The position numbers were made by a program, and so were the translations under genes. The notes beneath the pieces are model-generated. The model was not told where the DNA came from and searched no databases. It saw only the letters and a list, made by a program, of their open reading frames with translations. Shown piece after piece: positions 52,264 to 61,123 of a stretch of DNA of 64,000 nt. This DNA comes from Marivita cryptomonadis (GTDB lineage: Bacteria; Pseudomonadota; Alphaproteobacteria; Rhodobacterales; Rhodobacteraceae), in NCBI RefSeq assembly GCF_002115725.1, contig NZ_JFKD01000010.1, forward strand, positions 62,001 through 126,000, written 5' to 3'. Numbering within the stretch: position 1 is the first letter of the stretch; every line of letters begins with the position of its first letter.

Positions 52264-52997
52264 CGCCCAACGTCCAGACCCTCTATGCGGTGACCGAGGC
52301 CACATGGCCACCCGCTGATCGCACGCCGGCGGGGCCGTGGATGCTGCGAAACGGGGCCGGAGGCGGAAAGCGCGTGAGCGCGGCCACGGCAGAAGGTGAC
52401 TGGCGCGAGGAAGACCTCTCGGCCGCGGAAACCGCGATGCGGATGCTGGGTCAGGATGCGCTCTTCATGATCCGAGAAGGTGACGGCGCTTTGGACGCGG
52501 CGTTGGCCGATCGCGGGTACGAAGTGATCGACCCGGTGAACCTCTGGGTGTGTCCGATTGATCACCTGACCGATGTACCCGTGCCCCGCGTCACCGCCTT
52601 TTCGATATGGGAACCCTTGGCGATCATGCGCGATCTTTGGCAAGCAGGTGGCATTGGGCCAGACCGTATCGCCGTGATGGAGCGGGCCGAGGTGCCCAAA
52701 ACGGGCATCCTTGGACGGATCACCGACAAGCCCGCAGGCACGGCTTATTGTGCGATCTCCGAACAGATCGCGATGGTGCACGCTCTTGAAATCGCAAAGG
52801 CCCATCGTCGCAAAGGCATGGGCGTCTGGCTGATGCGGCAGGCCGCCCTTTGGGCCAACTCGAACGGCGCGGAATGGATGAGCGTCTTGTGCACGCAGGC
52901 GAATGTCGGCGCAAACGGCCTCTATGCTTCCCTCGGAATGCAGGTTGTGGGACAGTACCACTACCGCATCCTGCCAAACACAAGCGAACCCGAATGA
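52260..52997 (+). CDS. GNAT family N-acetyltransferase
   Basis: 245 residues. The acetyl-CoA-binding segment is AMVHALEIAKAHRRKGMGVW (motif A, R/Q-x-x-G-x-G/A pattern) near residues 161-180, with LCTQANVGANGLYASLGMQV following. The N-terminal half of about 120 residues is not recognised. The substrate is unknown. ATGA overlaps join it to the genes before and after. Confidence 0.85.
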   Translation: MTPNVQTLYAVTEATWPPADRTPAGPWMLRNGAGGGKRVSAATAEGDWREEDLSAAETAMRMLGQDALFMIREGDGALDAALADRGYEVIDPVNLWVCPIDHLTDVPVPRVTAFSIWEPLAIMRDLWQAGGIGPDRIAVMERAEVPKTGILGRITDKPAGTAYCAISEQIAMVHALEIAKAHRRKGMGVWLMRQAALWANSNGAEWMSVLCTQANVGANGLYASLGMQVVGQYHYRILPNTSEPE

Positions 52998-53566
52998 CCA
53001 AAGATACCCCTCCCACGGCGCTCAACCTGCCGATGGTCGACCCGCTTCCTCCCGAGACGCAGAAATACTTTGATGTCTGTCAGGACAAGCTGGGCATGAT
53101 CCCGAACGTGCTAAAGGCGTATGCCTTCGACATTGAAAAGCTGAACGCGTTTACCGTCATGTACAATGATCTGATGCTGGCGGGCAGCGGGCTGAGCAAA
53201 CTGGAGCGCGAGATGATCGCGGTGGTCGTCAGTTCGATCAACAAGTGTTTCTATTGCCTCACCGCCCACGGTGCTGCGGTGCGCGCACTGTCCGGTGATC
53301 CCAAGCTGGGCGAGATGCTGGTGATGAACTGGCGCGTCGCTGATCTGCCGCACCGCCACCGCGCGATGCTGGCCTTTGCCGAGAAGATCACCAAATCCAG
53401 CGCTGAGATCGCGGAATTCGACCGCGAAGCGTTGCGGGATGCTGGGTTCAGTGACCGTGACATCTGGGACATCGCTAACGTCGCCGGGTTCTTCAACATG
53501 ACCAACCGCGTGGCCAGTGCCACGGATATGCGGCCCAATGACGAGTATCACGCGCAAGCGCGCTAA
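52994..53566 (+). CDS. Peroxidase-related AhpD-like protein
   Basis: 190 residues, carboxymuconolactone decarboxylase/AhpD fold. The redox-active pair is in NKCFYCLTAHGAAVR (C-x2-C-x3-H) near residues 83-97, with the upstream Glu in LEREMIAVVV. Members of this clade reduce alkyl hydroperoxides or act in thiol-based stress protection. The ATG overlaps the GNAT stop, and it overlaps the OmpA-like gene by 29 bases. Confidence 0.9.
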   Translation: MTKDTPPTALNLPMVDPLPPETQKYFDVCQDKLGMIPNVLKAYAFDIEKLNAFTVMYNDLMLAGSGLSKLEREMIAVVVSSINKCFYCLTAHGAAVRALSGDPKLGEMLVMNWRVADLPHRHRAMLAFAEKITKSSAEIAEFDREALRDAGFSDRDIWDIANVAGFFNMTNRVASATDMRPNDEYHAQAR

Positions 53567-54482
53567 ATTCAGTGGGCTTTGTGTCGCGGCGAGCCTGTGT
53601 GCATCGTCCTCCATGGCCCTTGATCTGGCTTTGCCTTTAGGGGCGCGTGAAACCGTGTCGCGCGTCACACCAGCGGGCAGCTATGATCTTCCCATCGGGG
53701 CGTGGACCGAAGCCGCGGGCGTGCCCGTCGCTAGCCTCGAGGGCGAAGTCCGGCGAAAGGCGTGGCGCATTTCCGGCGCGGGGATCACCACCGGGCAAGT
53801 GCTTGGGCCTTTGCGCGAGCAACTCATGTCCGATGGGTTTGATATCATTTTCGAATGCAGTGCCCGAAGCTGCGGCGGTTTCGATTTTCGCTTTGGCACC
53901 GACGTTCTGCGCGCGCCGAACATGTATGTCGATCTGTCGGATTATCGTTTCCTGTCCGCCAAATCGGCGGATGCCACCCAAGCCTTAAGTCTCTTGATCA
54001 GCCGTGATGGTGACACGGTTTTTGTGCAGTTGGTTGCGGTCGGTCCTCCGGGGCGCGCGGATGTTTCCGTGATCGCGGCTCCCGCGCTGTCCATCCCAGT
54101 GGACGCAAGCGACATCGTGGCACAGTTGGAAACCGCGGGTCACGTGGTGTTGGCCGATCTCGATTTTGCCAGCGGATCTGCCTCGCTGGGTGATGGCCCG
54201 GTGCAATCACTTGATGCGATGGTGGCCTACTTGCTTGCCAACCCGACCCGTCAGATCACCTTTGTCGGCCATACCGACGCAACAGGATCGCTTGCCGCGA
54301 ATGTGGCCCTGTCACGCCGCCGGGCCGAGGCTGCTCAGGCCTATATCGTATCGCGTGGCGTGCCCGCCGGGCAGGTCGCCGCCGACGGTGTCGGCTTCCT
54401 GGCACCGCGCGCCACCAACCTGACTGCCGAAGGGCGAGAGGCCAACCGGCGCGTTGAGGCCGTTCTGATATCTGTGGAATGA
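53538..54482 (+). CDS. OmpA-like domain protein, exported
   Basis: 314 residues. A signal peptide is likely (KFSGLCVAASLCASSSMALD, cleavage near residue 28). The C-terminal third is an OmpA/MotB peptidoglycan-binding domain: LADLDFASGSASLG, FVGHTDATGSLAANVALSRR and EGREANRRVEAVLI. The middle domain of about 160 residues, with two Cys in ECSARSCGGFDF, is unassigned. It probably ties the outer membrane or periplasm to the cell wall. It overlaps the AhpD-like gene and is followed by a terminator. Confidence 0.88.
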   Translation: MTSITRKRAKFSGLCVAASLCASSSMALDLALPLGARETVSRVTPAGSYDLPIGAWTEAAGVPVASLEGEVRRKAWRISGAGITTGQVLGPLREQLMSDGFDIIFECSARSCGGFDFRFGTDVLRAPNMYVDLSDYRFLSAKSADATQALSLLISRDGDTVFVQLVAVGPPGRADVSVIAAPALSIPVDASDIVAQLETAGHVVLADLDFASGSASLGDGPVQSLDAMVAYLLANPTRQITFVGHTDATGSLAANVALSRRRAEAAQAYIVSRGVPAGQVAADGVGFLAPRATNLTAEGREANRRVEAVLISVE

Positions 54483-54512
54483 AAAAGGCCGGGAACACGC
54501 CCCGACCTTTTC
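54482..54512. terminator. Bidirectional terminator between OmpA-like and peroxiredoxin genes
   Basis: Stem AAAGG-C-CGGG / CCCG-A-CCTTT with one mismatch and a seven-base loop, with A-run and T-run on the two sides, starting at the OmpA-like stop; the convergent peroxiredoxin gene ends 23 bases later. Confidence 0.75.
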
Positions 54513-54534
54513 CCAAAGTTCAGTCTGCAATGGC

Positions 54535-55188
54535 TTACAAAGGCAGCTTGGTCTTGCGCAGATAAGGCAGCACAGTTTCGATCTTGCCGTACTTTGCAAT
54601 CGCATCCGCGTCGCTGACCGACATCGGTACAATGACATCCTGGCCGACAGTCCAGTTTGCCGGCATGGCAACGTTTTCCCGCGCCGAAGTTTGCAGCGCG
54701 TCCAGTGCACGCAACACTTCGGCAAAGTTCCGGCCCACGGTCATTGGGTAAGTCATGCTCAGCTTCAGCTTCTTGTCAGGTCCGACAATGAACACAACCC
54801 GGACTGTCGCGCTGTCCGCGGGGGTCCGGCCATCTGGCAGGACGTATTCTGCAGGCAGCATGTCGAACGCTTTGGCCACGGCCAAGTCTTCATCCGCGAT
54901 GATCGGAAAGCCTGCTTTGGACCCGGAAGTCGATTCGATATCATCCTTCCACTTCTTGTGATCCTCGACACCGTCGACGGAAATGCCCATCACCTTGGTG
55001 CCACGTTTTTCCCATTCTTCAGACAGTTGCGCGACCGCACCGAATTCCGTGGTGCAGACGGGCGTAAAGTCCTTTGGATGTGAGAAAAGGATTGCCCAAC
55101 TGTCGCCAATCCAATCGTGAAGGGTGATCGTCCCCTGATCGGTTTCTACAGTCAGGTTGGGAATTTCATCGTTGATACGCAGGCCCAT
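54535..55188 (-). CDS. 1-Cys peroxiredoxin (PRDX6-like)
   Basis: 217 residues. The peroxidatic Cys45 lies in SHPKDFTPVCTTEFGAVAQL; there is no other Cys in the protein, so it is of the 1-Cys type. SATVRVVFIVGPDKKLKLSM and TPADSATV follow the Prx6 pattern, including the long C-terminal arm with MPANWTVGQDVIVP. It reduces hydrogen or lipid peroxides using an external thiol. The start at MGLRINDEIPN has AGGAGG seven bases before it. Confidence 0.95.
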   Translation of the reverse strand: MGLRINDEIPNLTVETDQGTITLHDWIGDSWAILFSHPKDFTPVCTTEFGAVAQLSEEWEKRGTKVMGISVDGVEDHKKWKDDIESTSGSKAGFPIIADEDLAVAKAFDMLPAEYVLPDGRTPADSATVRVVFIVGPDKKLKLSMTYPMTVGRNFAEVLRALDALQTSARENVAMPANWTVGQDVIVPMSVSDADAIAKYGKIETVLPYLRKTKLPL

Positions 55189-55317
55189 GATTGCCTCCTT
55201 CTGAGATGTGACGTTTGACGCAAACATAGGCAGCGCATCGGTCGGTTACACCCCCTTGCGAGGGGAACGCGGGGGTGACACAGTGTCGTCTGCAATGCTC
55301 TGAGGGGAGACAATCAG

Positions 55318-56757
55318 ATGATCGAGAAACGCCAATTCTACATCAACGGAGAATGGATCGATCCCGTCGAGGGACGTGACCACCACGTCATTGATCCTTC
55401 CACCGAAGAGCCCTGTGCCGTGATTTCCCTTGGAGGTCAGGCTGACACCGACGCGGCAGTTGCCGCGGCCAAGGACGCCTTTCCATCATGGATGGCCACT
55501 CCGCCCGGAGACCGCATCGCGCCGGTGGAAAAACTGCTCGAGATCTACCAATCGCGCGGTGAAGAAATGGCGCTAGCCATGAGTGTCGAAATGGGTGCAC
55601 CCATCGACATGTCGCGCGCGAGCCAGGTCGGCGCGGGCACATGGCATCTGCAAAACTTCATCGACGCGGCCAAGTCATTTGAATTTGACCGCCCGCTCAA
55701 CGACCAAAGCCCAAAGGACCGCATCATCTACGAAGCCGTCGGCGTCTGCGCCCTGATCACGCCGTGGAACTGGCCAATGAACCAAGTCACGCTCAAGGTG
55801 GGTGCTGCGGCCATCGCGGGCTGTACGATGGTGCTCAAGCCGTCCGAGGAAAGCCCACTCAACGCGATGATCTTTGCCGAAATGATGCACGAGGCCGGTT
55901 TCCCGCCGGGCGTATTCAACCTCGTGAACGGAGATGGCGTTGGCGTCGGCAGCCAGCTTTCGGCACATCCCGACGTCGACATGGTCAGCTTTACAGGCTC
56001 CAGCCGCGCTGGCAAACTGATCTCCAAGGCGGCTGCCGACACGCTCAAGCGGGTACATCTGGAATTGGGTGGCAAAGGTGCGAACCTGATCTTCGCCGAC
56101 GCCGATGAGAAAGCCGTCAAGCGCAGCGTGCTGCACATGATGCAGAACACAGGTCAGTCCTGTAACGCGCCGTCCCGCATGATGGTCGAAGCGCCAATCT
56201 ACGACCGTGTGGTCGAAGAGGCGGGCGAGATTGCCGCCAAGGTCAGCGTCGGCCCCGCCTCGTCCGAAGGCCGTCATATCGGCCCCGTGGTGAACGCGAC
56301 CCAGTGGCAGAAAATTCAGGACCTGATCCAGAAAGGCATCGACGAAGGCGCACGCCTTGTCACCGGCGGGGTCGGACGTCCCGAAGGCCTGAACAAGGGT
56401 TTCTATGTGCGGCCCACGGTGTTTGCTGATGTGACCAATGACATGACCATCGCACGCGAAGAAATCTTTGGACCGGTCTTGTCGATCATGAAGTTCGAGA
56501 CCGAAGACGAGGCGGTGCAAGTCGCAAACGACACCGTCTACGGTCTGACCAACTATGTCCAAAGCCAGGACGGCGCACGTAGGAACAGGCTGGCGCGTCA
56601 GCTGCGGTCAGGCATGGTGGAAATGAACGGGGAAGGCCGGTCTGCAGGATCGCCCTTCGGCGGAATGAAGCAATCCGGCAACGGACGCGAAGGCGGTGTC
56701 TGGGGCATCGAGGACTTTCTCGAAGTCAAAGCCGTCTCTGGCTGGGCGGCAGAGTAA
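55318..56757 (+). CDS. Aldehyde dehydrogenase (NAD(P)-dependent)
   Basis: 479 residues. Cofactor and catalytic motifs are complete: TPWNWPMNQ, VLKPSEESPLNA, FTGSSRAGKLI, catalytic Glu in LELGGKGANL near residue 251 and catalytic Cys in NTGQSCNAPSRM near 285, and EEIFGPVLSIM. It oxidises an aldehyde to an acid; the substrate is not clear (betaine-aldehyde, semialdehyde and general types are possible). It lies between peroxiredoxin and RluA-like genes and near the methylated-amine genes. Confidence 0.93.
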   Translation: MIEKRQFYINGEWIDPVEGRDHHVIDPSTEEPCAVISLGGQADTDAAVAAAKDAFPSWMATPPGDRIAPVEKLLEIYQSRGEEMALAMSVEMGAPIDMSRASQVGAGTWHLQNFIDAAKSFEFDRPLNDQSPKDRIIYEAVGVCALITPWNWPMNQVTLKVGAAAIAGCTMVLKPSEESPLNAMIFAEMMHEAGFPPGVFNLVNGDGVGVGSQLSAHPDVDMVSFTGSSRAGKLISKAAADTLKRVHLELGGKGANLIFADADEKAVKRSVLHMMQNTGQSCNAPSRMMVEAPIYDRVVEEAGEIAAKVSVGPASSEGRHIGPVVNATQWQKIQDLIQKGIDEGARLVTGGVGRPEGLNKGFYVRPTVFADVTNDMTIAREEIFGPVLSIMKFETEDEAVQVANDTVYGLTNYVQSQDGARRNRLARQLRSGMVEMNGEGRSAGSPFGGMKQSGNGREGGVWGIEDFLEVKAVSGWAAE

Positions 56758-56786
56758 ACCCAAATTGGAGCAGGGGGCACAGGTCT

Positions 56787-56814
56787 CCTGCTTCTTCTTT
56801 TTCCAAATATGCAA
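56787..56814 (-). repeat. Dispersed 28-bp element, copy A (inverted)
   Basis: Reads on the minus strand as TTGCATATTTGGAAAAAGAA then GAAGCAGG and matches base for base the plus-strand element at 60154-60181. It lies in the 108-base space between the aldehyde dehydrogenase and RluA-like genes, where no other feature is seen. Confidence 0.8.
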
Positions 56815-56865
56815 TCGGCGCTGCCACAAGCTGCGTAAGTTGGACATATCAGCGTCCGGTTCGTC

Positions 56866-57510
56866 TCAGAACGGAGCGGCCACCCTAAACTTCATACCTT
56901 CGCCACCATCCGGGTGCCGTAAACGCAATTCTTCGGCATGTAGCATCATACGCGGGTGCTGATCTGCAGTCCCGGGCGCATAGAGTGGATCACCCAAAAT
57001 CGGATGCCCCAAAGCCAGCATATGCACCCGAAGCTGATGGCTGCGCCCGGTCTGCGGAAACAGCTTTACCCGGCTTTCCGCGTCCGACGCTTTCATTACC
57101 CGCCAATCTGTCACTGCCGGTTTGCCAGCCTCATGATCGACCTTTTGCAAAGGGCGGTTCGGCCAATCGACGATTAGCGGCAGGTCCACTGTCCCGGTCT
57201 TCGGCTCCAGGCGTCCGGCGACGCGGGCGAGATAGGTTTTCTTTGTCTGCCGTTTCTCGAACTGCAATCCCAGATGGCGCTGAGCATGGGGTGTCAGGCC
57301 GAACACCATCACGCCCGAGGTATCACGATCAAGCCGGTGTACCAGAAGCACCTGTGGATAAGCCGCTTCGAGCCGCGCGATCAGACAATCTGCCAGTTCT
57401 GCTCCCTTTCCGGGCACAGACAGCAATCCGGCGGGCTTGTTCACCGCGAGGATCTCGTGGTCCTCGTGCAGAATGTCCAGCGGCGTGTCGGGCGGGGTAT
57501 AATCTGACAT
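56866..57510 (-). CDS. RluA-family pseudouridine synthase
   Basis: 214 residues from MSDYTPPDTP. The catalytic Asp is in LVHRLDRDTSGVMVFGL near residues 55-71, with PQTGRSHQLRVHMLALGHPI and GDPLYAP further on. It isomerises uridine in rRNA or tRNA; without an S4 domain it is closest to RluA-type enzymes. The position target is not readable. A start two codons earlier (57516) is possible. A palindrome pair separates it from the gene on its right. Confidence 0.93.
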   Translation of the reverse strand: MSDYTPPDTPLDILHEDHEILAVNKPAGLLSVPGKGAELADCLIARLEAAYPQVLLVHRLDRDTSGVMVFGLTPHAQRHLGLQFEKRQTKKTYLARVAGRLEPKTGTVDLPLIVDWPNRPLQKVDHEAGKPAVTDWRVMKASDAESRVKLFPQTGRSHQLRVHMLALGHPILGDPLYAPGTADQHPRMMLHAEELRLRHPDGGEGMKFRVAAPF

Positions 57511-57549
57511 CTGCACCGTCTACGCAGCTTGAGAGCCCAGAACAAGACT

Positions 57550-57603
57550 CAGGATTTTCGTACGAAAATCCTGCCACTGCAGAAACTTCGTACGAAGTTT
57601 CTG
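57550..57603. repeat. Two tandem TTCGTACGAA palindromes after FAD/GcvT gene
   Basis: 57550-57573: arms CAGGATTTTCGT / ACGAAAATCCTG, 24 bases, perfect. 57580-57603: arms CAGAAACTTCGT / ACGAAGTTTCTG, 24 bases, perfect. Centres are exactly 30 bases apart, as at 31685-31737. The right one ends one base before the stop codon of the gene at 57605, on the downstream side, and the RluA-like gene starts 40 bases to the left. Confidence 0.85.
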
Positions 57604-57604
57604 G

Positions 57605-60049
57605 CTACCCTCGCACACGCGCCGACGTCGGATCATACATCGGTCTGAGCGAGGCTTCTGCTTTGACCCGCACGCCGGCTACGTCGATCTCGTAGGTCGA
57701 CGCCAACACCTGCTCCACGGTTTCACCCACACAGGGCACGTATCCCATGCCGATGGCACCGCCCAGATGGTGTCCATATGCACCGGAACTCAGATAGCCC
57801 ACGATCTCCCCATCCCGCAGGATGGGTTCGTGATGATACAGCAGCGGTTCGGGGTCCGTCAGACGGAACTGCACGAGACGGTTTTGCAAACCGGCCTCGC
57901 GCTTTTGCAGAACCGCGTCACGTCCGATGAAATCGGGTTTCGCTGTCTTTACAGCAAAGCCAAGCCCGGCCTCCAGCACGTGATCCTCGCAAGTGATGTC
58001 ATGGCCAAAGTGGCGGAACGCTTTTTCGATCCGACAGGTATCCATCGCATGCATCCCGCAAAGCGTCAGCCCAAAATCCTGACCAGCCTCCCACAGGGTT
58101 TCAAACACATGCCCCGCCTGGTCGGCTGGGATGTAGATCTCCCAGCCCAGTTCTCCGACATAGGACACGCGATGCACCCGCGCGGTGCCAAGACCGATCT
58201 CGATCTCTTGCGCAGTGCCGAACGGATTGGCATCGTTCGAGAAATCATCCGGCGATACCGCCTGCATCACCTGTCGTGCGTTCGGCCCCATCACCGCCAG
58301 CACACCTTCGCCTGCTGTCACATCGGTGACGATGACGCGTTTGTCGCCAACATGGCGTTGCAACCATGTCTGGTCAGCGGCGCGTGTCGCGGCTGGGGTG
58401 ACGACGAGATAGCAGGTCTCGGTCAAGCGGGTGACGGTGACATCCGCCTCGATCCCGCCGCGCGTGTTCAGAAACTGAGTGTAGACGATCTTGCCCACTG
58501 GCACCGACATATCTGCGCCGCACACATGGTTCAGAAACGTCTCAGAGTCCGGTCCCTCGACCCGCAGCTTCCCGAAAGAGGACATGTCGTACATGCCGAC
58601 ATTCTCGCGGATCGCTTTGTGTTCGCGCGCAACACTGTCGAAGAAGTTTTGCCGCTTCCAACTATAGGCGTACTCAGGCGACTGACCCTCATTCGCGTAC
58701 CAGTTCGCGCGTTCCCACCCTGCAATCTCGCCCATCACTGCGCCGCGCTCCAGAAGTTGCTGATGAAACGGTGTGCGTCGTACACCGCGTGCTGTCGCTT
58801 TCTGGCGGTAGGGATAGTGGTCGGCGTAAAGAAGGCCCAAAGTCTCCGTCACCCGCTCCTTCAGATAGCGGCGGTTACGCTGGAAAGGCTGCGCGCGGGC
58901 AATGTCCACGTCACCCAGATCGAACGGCTTGGCCCCGTCCTCCATCCATTGCGCCAGCGCCATGCCAGCCCCACCCGCCGACTGGATGCCGATGGAGTTA
59001 AATCCGGCGGCGACCCAGACATTCTCCATCTCGCGCGCTTGACCAAGGTAGTAGGCATTGTCGGGCGTAAAGCTTTCGGGCCCATTGAAGAACGTGTGAA
59101 TTCCGGCCTCGGCCAACATTGGCATCCGGTTCACCGCCGCCTCCAAGATGGGTTCGAAATGGTCGAAATCCTCGGGCAGTTGATCGAACTCGAAAGTTTC
59201 GGGGATGCCGTTCATGCCCCAGGGTTTCGATTTCGGCTCGAACGCGCCGAGCATCATCTTGCCAGCGTCTTCCTTGTAATAAGCGCATTCATCAGGCACC
59301 CGCAGCACGGGCAAGGCTTCCAAGCCGGGGATCGGTTCGGACACGATGTAGAAATGTTCGCAGGCCTGCAGCGGCACGTTCACGCCTAGCATCTGACCTA
59401 CCTCACGACCCCACATGCCTGCGCAATTCACCACATGATCGCATGTGATCGTGCCGCTGCTGCCGTCTTCGGACGCCCAGTCGACCGCGGTGATGCGCTG
59501 TCCGTCGCGTGTGACGCGTGTTGCCTTGGTCCGCTCGAAAATTTGCGCACCGCGCTGGCGAGCCCCCTTGGCCATGGCCAGGGCGATATTGGCGGGATCG
59601 CCTTGTCCATCACTGGGCAGGTACACGCCACCCACGACATCGCTGGTGTTCAGATGTGCGTATTTCCGTTTGATCTCGGCTGTGTCGATTTCTTCGACCG
59701 GAACGCCAAACGCGCGTGCCATTGCTGCTGTGCGGCGCAGTTCCTCGTGCCGTTCATGCGTCAATGCGACCGAGATTGATCCCACCTTGCGAAAACCGGT
59801 GGCGACACCCGTTTCCTCTTCGATGGTCGAGTAGAGATCAGCGGTATATTTCGCCAGTTTCGTCATGTTCGACGAGGCGCGCAATTGCCCGATCAGACCA
59901 GCCGCATGCCATGTTGTGCCAGAGGTCAGCTGCTTGCGTTCCAGCAGCACCACATCGGTCCAGCCCAGCTTGGTCAGGTGATAGGCGACGGAACAGCCGA
60001 TGACTCCACCACCGATGATGACTGCGCGGGCATGTTTAGGGAGGGTCAT
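57605..60049 (-). CDS. FAD-dependent dehydrogenase with GcvT domain (dimethylglycine/sarcosine dehydrogenase-like)
   Basis: 814 residues. N-terminal FAD/DAO domain: AVIIGGGVIGCSVAYHLTKL near residues 8-27, SGTTWHAAGLIGQLRASSNM (covalent-flavin-like His region) and NSIGIQSAGGAGMALAQWM. The C-terminal half is an aminomethyltransferase (GcvT) domain: NTRGGIEADVTVTRL, VSYVGELGWEIYIPADQAG and AMDTCRIEKAFRHFGHD. Such enzymes demethylate methylated glycines and pass the methyl group to tetrahydrofolate. A 22-bp palindrome pair follows its stop. It lies 201 bases from a homocysteine methyltransferase-like gene. Confidence 0.93.
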   Translation of the reverse strand: MTLPKHARAVIIGGGVIGCSVAYHLTKLGWTDVVLLERKQLTSGTTWHAAGLIGQLRASSNMTKLAKYTADLYSTIEEETGVATGFRKVGSISVALTHERHEELRRTAAMARAFGVPVEEIDTAEIKRKYAHLNTSDVVGGVYLPSDGQGDPANIALAMAKGARQRGAQIFERTKATRVTRDGQRITAVDWASEDGSSGTITCDHVVNCAGMWGREVGQMLGVNVPLQACEHFYIVSEPIPGLEALPVLRVPDECAYYKEDAGKMMLGAFEPKSKPWGMNGIPETFEFDQLPEDFDHFEPILEAAVNRMPMLAEAGIHTFFNGPESFTPDNAYYLGQAREMENVWVAAGFNSIGIQSAGGAGMALAQWMEDGAKPFDLGDVDIARAQPFQRNRRYLKERVTETLGLLYADHYPYRQKATARGVRRTPFHQQLLERGAVMGEIAGWERANWYANEGQSPEYAYSWKRQNFFDSVAREHKAIRENVGMYDMSSFGKLRVEGPDSETFLNHVCGADMSVPVGKIVYTQFLNTRGGIEADVTVTRLTETCYLVVTPAATRAADQTWLQRHVGDKRVIVTDVTAGEGVLAVMGPNARQVMQAVSPDDFSNDANPFGTAQEIEIGLGTARVHRVSYVGELGWEIYIPADQAGHVFETLWEAGQDFGLTLCGMHAMDTCRIEKAFRHFGHDITCEDHVLEAGLGFAVKTAKPDFIGRDAVLQKREAGLQNRLVQFRLTDPEPLLYHHEPILRDGEIVGYLSSGAYGHHLGGAIGMGYVPCVGETVEQVLASTYEIDVAGVRVKAEASLRPMYDPTSARVRG

Positions 60050-60250
60050 GGAAAGTCTCCTTGGGGTCCCATGGGTGGGAAGCTGATGAAGTGCGATCTT
60101 GTGGCGTTGCCCAAGCGCCCATCGCCTGTTCGGCGGAGTGGCGGCTTGGGAATTTGCATATTTGGAAAAAGAAGAAGCAGGGGGACGCGCATCAGTCTTG
60201 AAGTTCTTGAGGTGATGACTGCCTGTGATCGCGTTCCGCTGTGCATGGTG
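60050..60250. other. Intergenic space between the two dehydrogenase units
   Basis: About 200 bases with the dispersed 28-bp element (60154-60181) and no convincing gene. A promoter for the minus-strand dehydrogenase gene should lie here. Confidence 0.4.
60154..60181 (+). repeat. Dispersed 28-bp element, copy B
   Basis: TTGCATATTTGGAAAAAGAA then GAAGCAGG; identical to copy A (56787-56814) in opposite orientation. The two copies flank the RluA-like and FAD/GcvT genes and are 3.3 kb apart. A diverged copy lies at 34126-34151. Confidence 0.8.
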
Positions 60251-61123
60251 TCAGGCCTTTGAGAAGCGCCCGGCCAGTTCGGCAATATGGGACGGCGTGG
60301 TTTCGCAGCATCCACCGAGGATCGTAGCGCCATGTTCGACCCATGTGGCGGCCTGGTCTGCATAGGCGTCTGGCCCCATGTCGCGGCGCGCGGTCAGCGC
60401 ATCGACCGTGGGTTTGTCCGCGAGGAATGCCTTGGTGATCTGGGTGAACGCGTTGGCATAGGCCCCGGCTGGTTTGCCGCTGGTCCTGAGCACATCAATC
60501 GCCGCGGGCATCGCCTCTGGCGCGGAACAATTGGCAAGGAGTGCCGCGGCATCACCACAAAGAGCAACCGCATCCGCCAAGGCCTCGCCAGAGCGTAGGT
60601 GGCTGCCATCCTCGTCATCGACCGAGAAGGCGATCCAGACAGGTTTTCCCAGACCCTGCACCGCTTCGAGTGCGGCTCGCGTCTGGGCTACAGAGATCAC
60701 GGTTTCAAAGAGCAGCATGTCACAGGACGGCGCCAGTATCCCGGCCACCTCGGCCATAAGTTCGACTGCGATCTCGTGTGGTGGCTGCAAGTCAGCCCGA
60801 TAGGATGCGCCAAGCGGCCCGATGCTACCTGCGATCCTGCCGGTTCCATGCGCCTCGCGCGCCGCCAGCGCCATATCGAGCGCGATCCGATGTAGGTCTT
60901 CGAACCGGTCTTCGTGGTCGGTTCCGGCAAGCCGGTCGCGGTGTATGGCATAAGTGTTCGTGGTGGCGATATCAGCCCCGGCGGCAAAGTAATCCGCGTG
61001 AATCTCGCGGACGAGATGGGGCATGTCGATCATCACTTGCGTGGACCACAGCGGTGTCGGCGGAGTGCCCGAACGGTGGATGAGTTCCTGACCCATCCCG
61101 CCGTCCAGAATCGTGAGTGTCAT
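60251..61123 (-). CDS. Homocysteine S-methyltransferase family protein
   Basis: 290 residues. Zn-binding Cys residues are in LLANCSAPEAM near residue 205 and ILGGCCETTPSHI near 272-284. The N-terminus LTILDGGMGQELIHRSG and GSIGPLGASYRADL fit the Hcy-methyltransferase family (S-methylmethionine or betaine-type methyl donors). Here it may accept methyl groups related to dimethylglycine/betaine breakdown. The stop of the 61120 gene overlaps its start by four bases, so it is coupled to that gene. Confidence 0.88.
   Translation of the reverse strand: MTLTILDGGMGQELIHRSGTPPTPLWSTQVMIDMPHLVREIHADYFAAGADIATTNTYAIHRDRLAGTDHEDRFEDLHRIALDMALAAREAHGTGRIAGSIGPLGASYRADLQPPHEIAVELMAEVAGILAPSCDMLLFETVISVAQTRAALEAVQGLGKPVWIAFSVDDEDGSHLRSGEALADAVALCGDAAALLANCSAPEAMPAAIDVLRTSGKPAGAYANAFTQITKAFLADKPTVDALTARRDMGPDAYADQAATWVEHGATILGGCCETTPSHIAELAGRFSKA

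Noticed and set aside
57767..59389. 540-residue open frame opposite the FAD/GcvT gene
   Set aside because: Reverse-frame shadow; the minus-strand protein has complete FAD and GcvT motifs.
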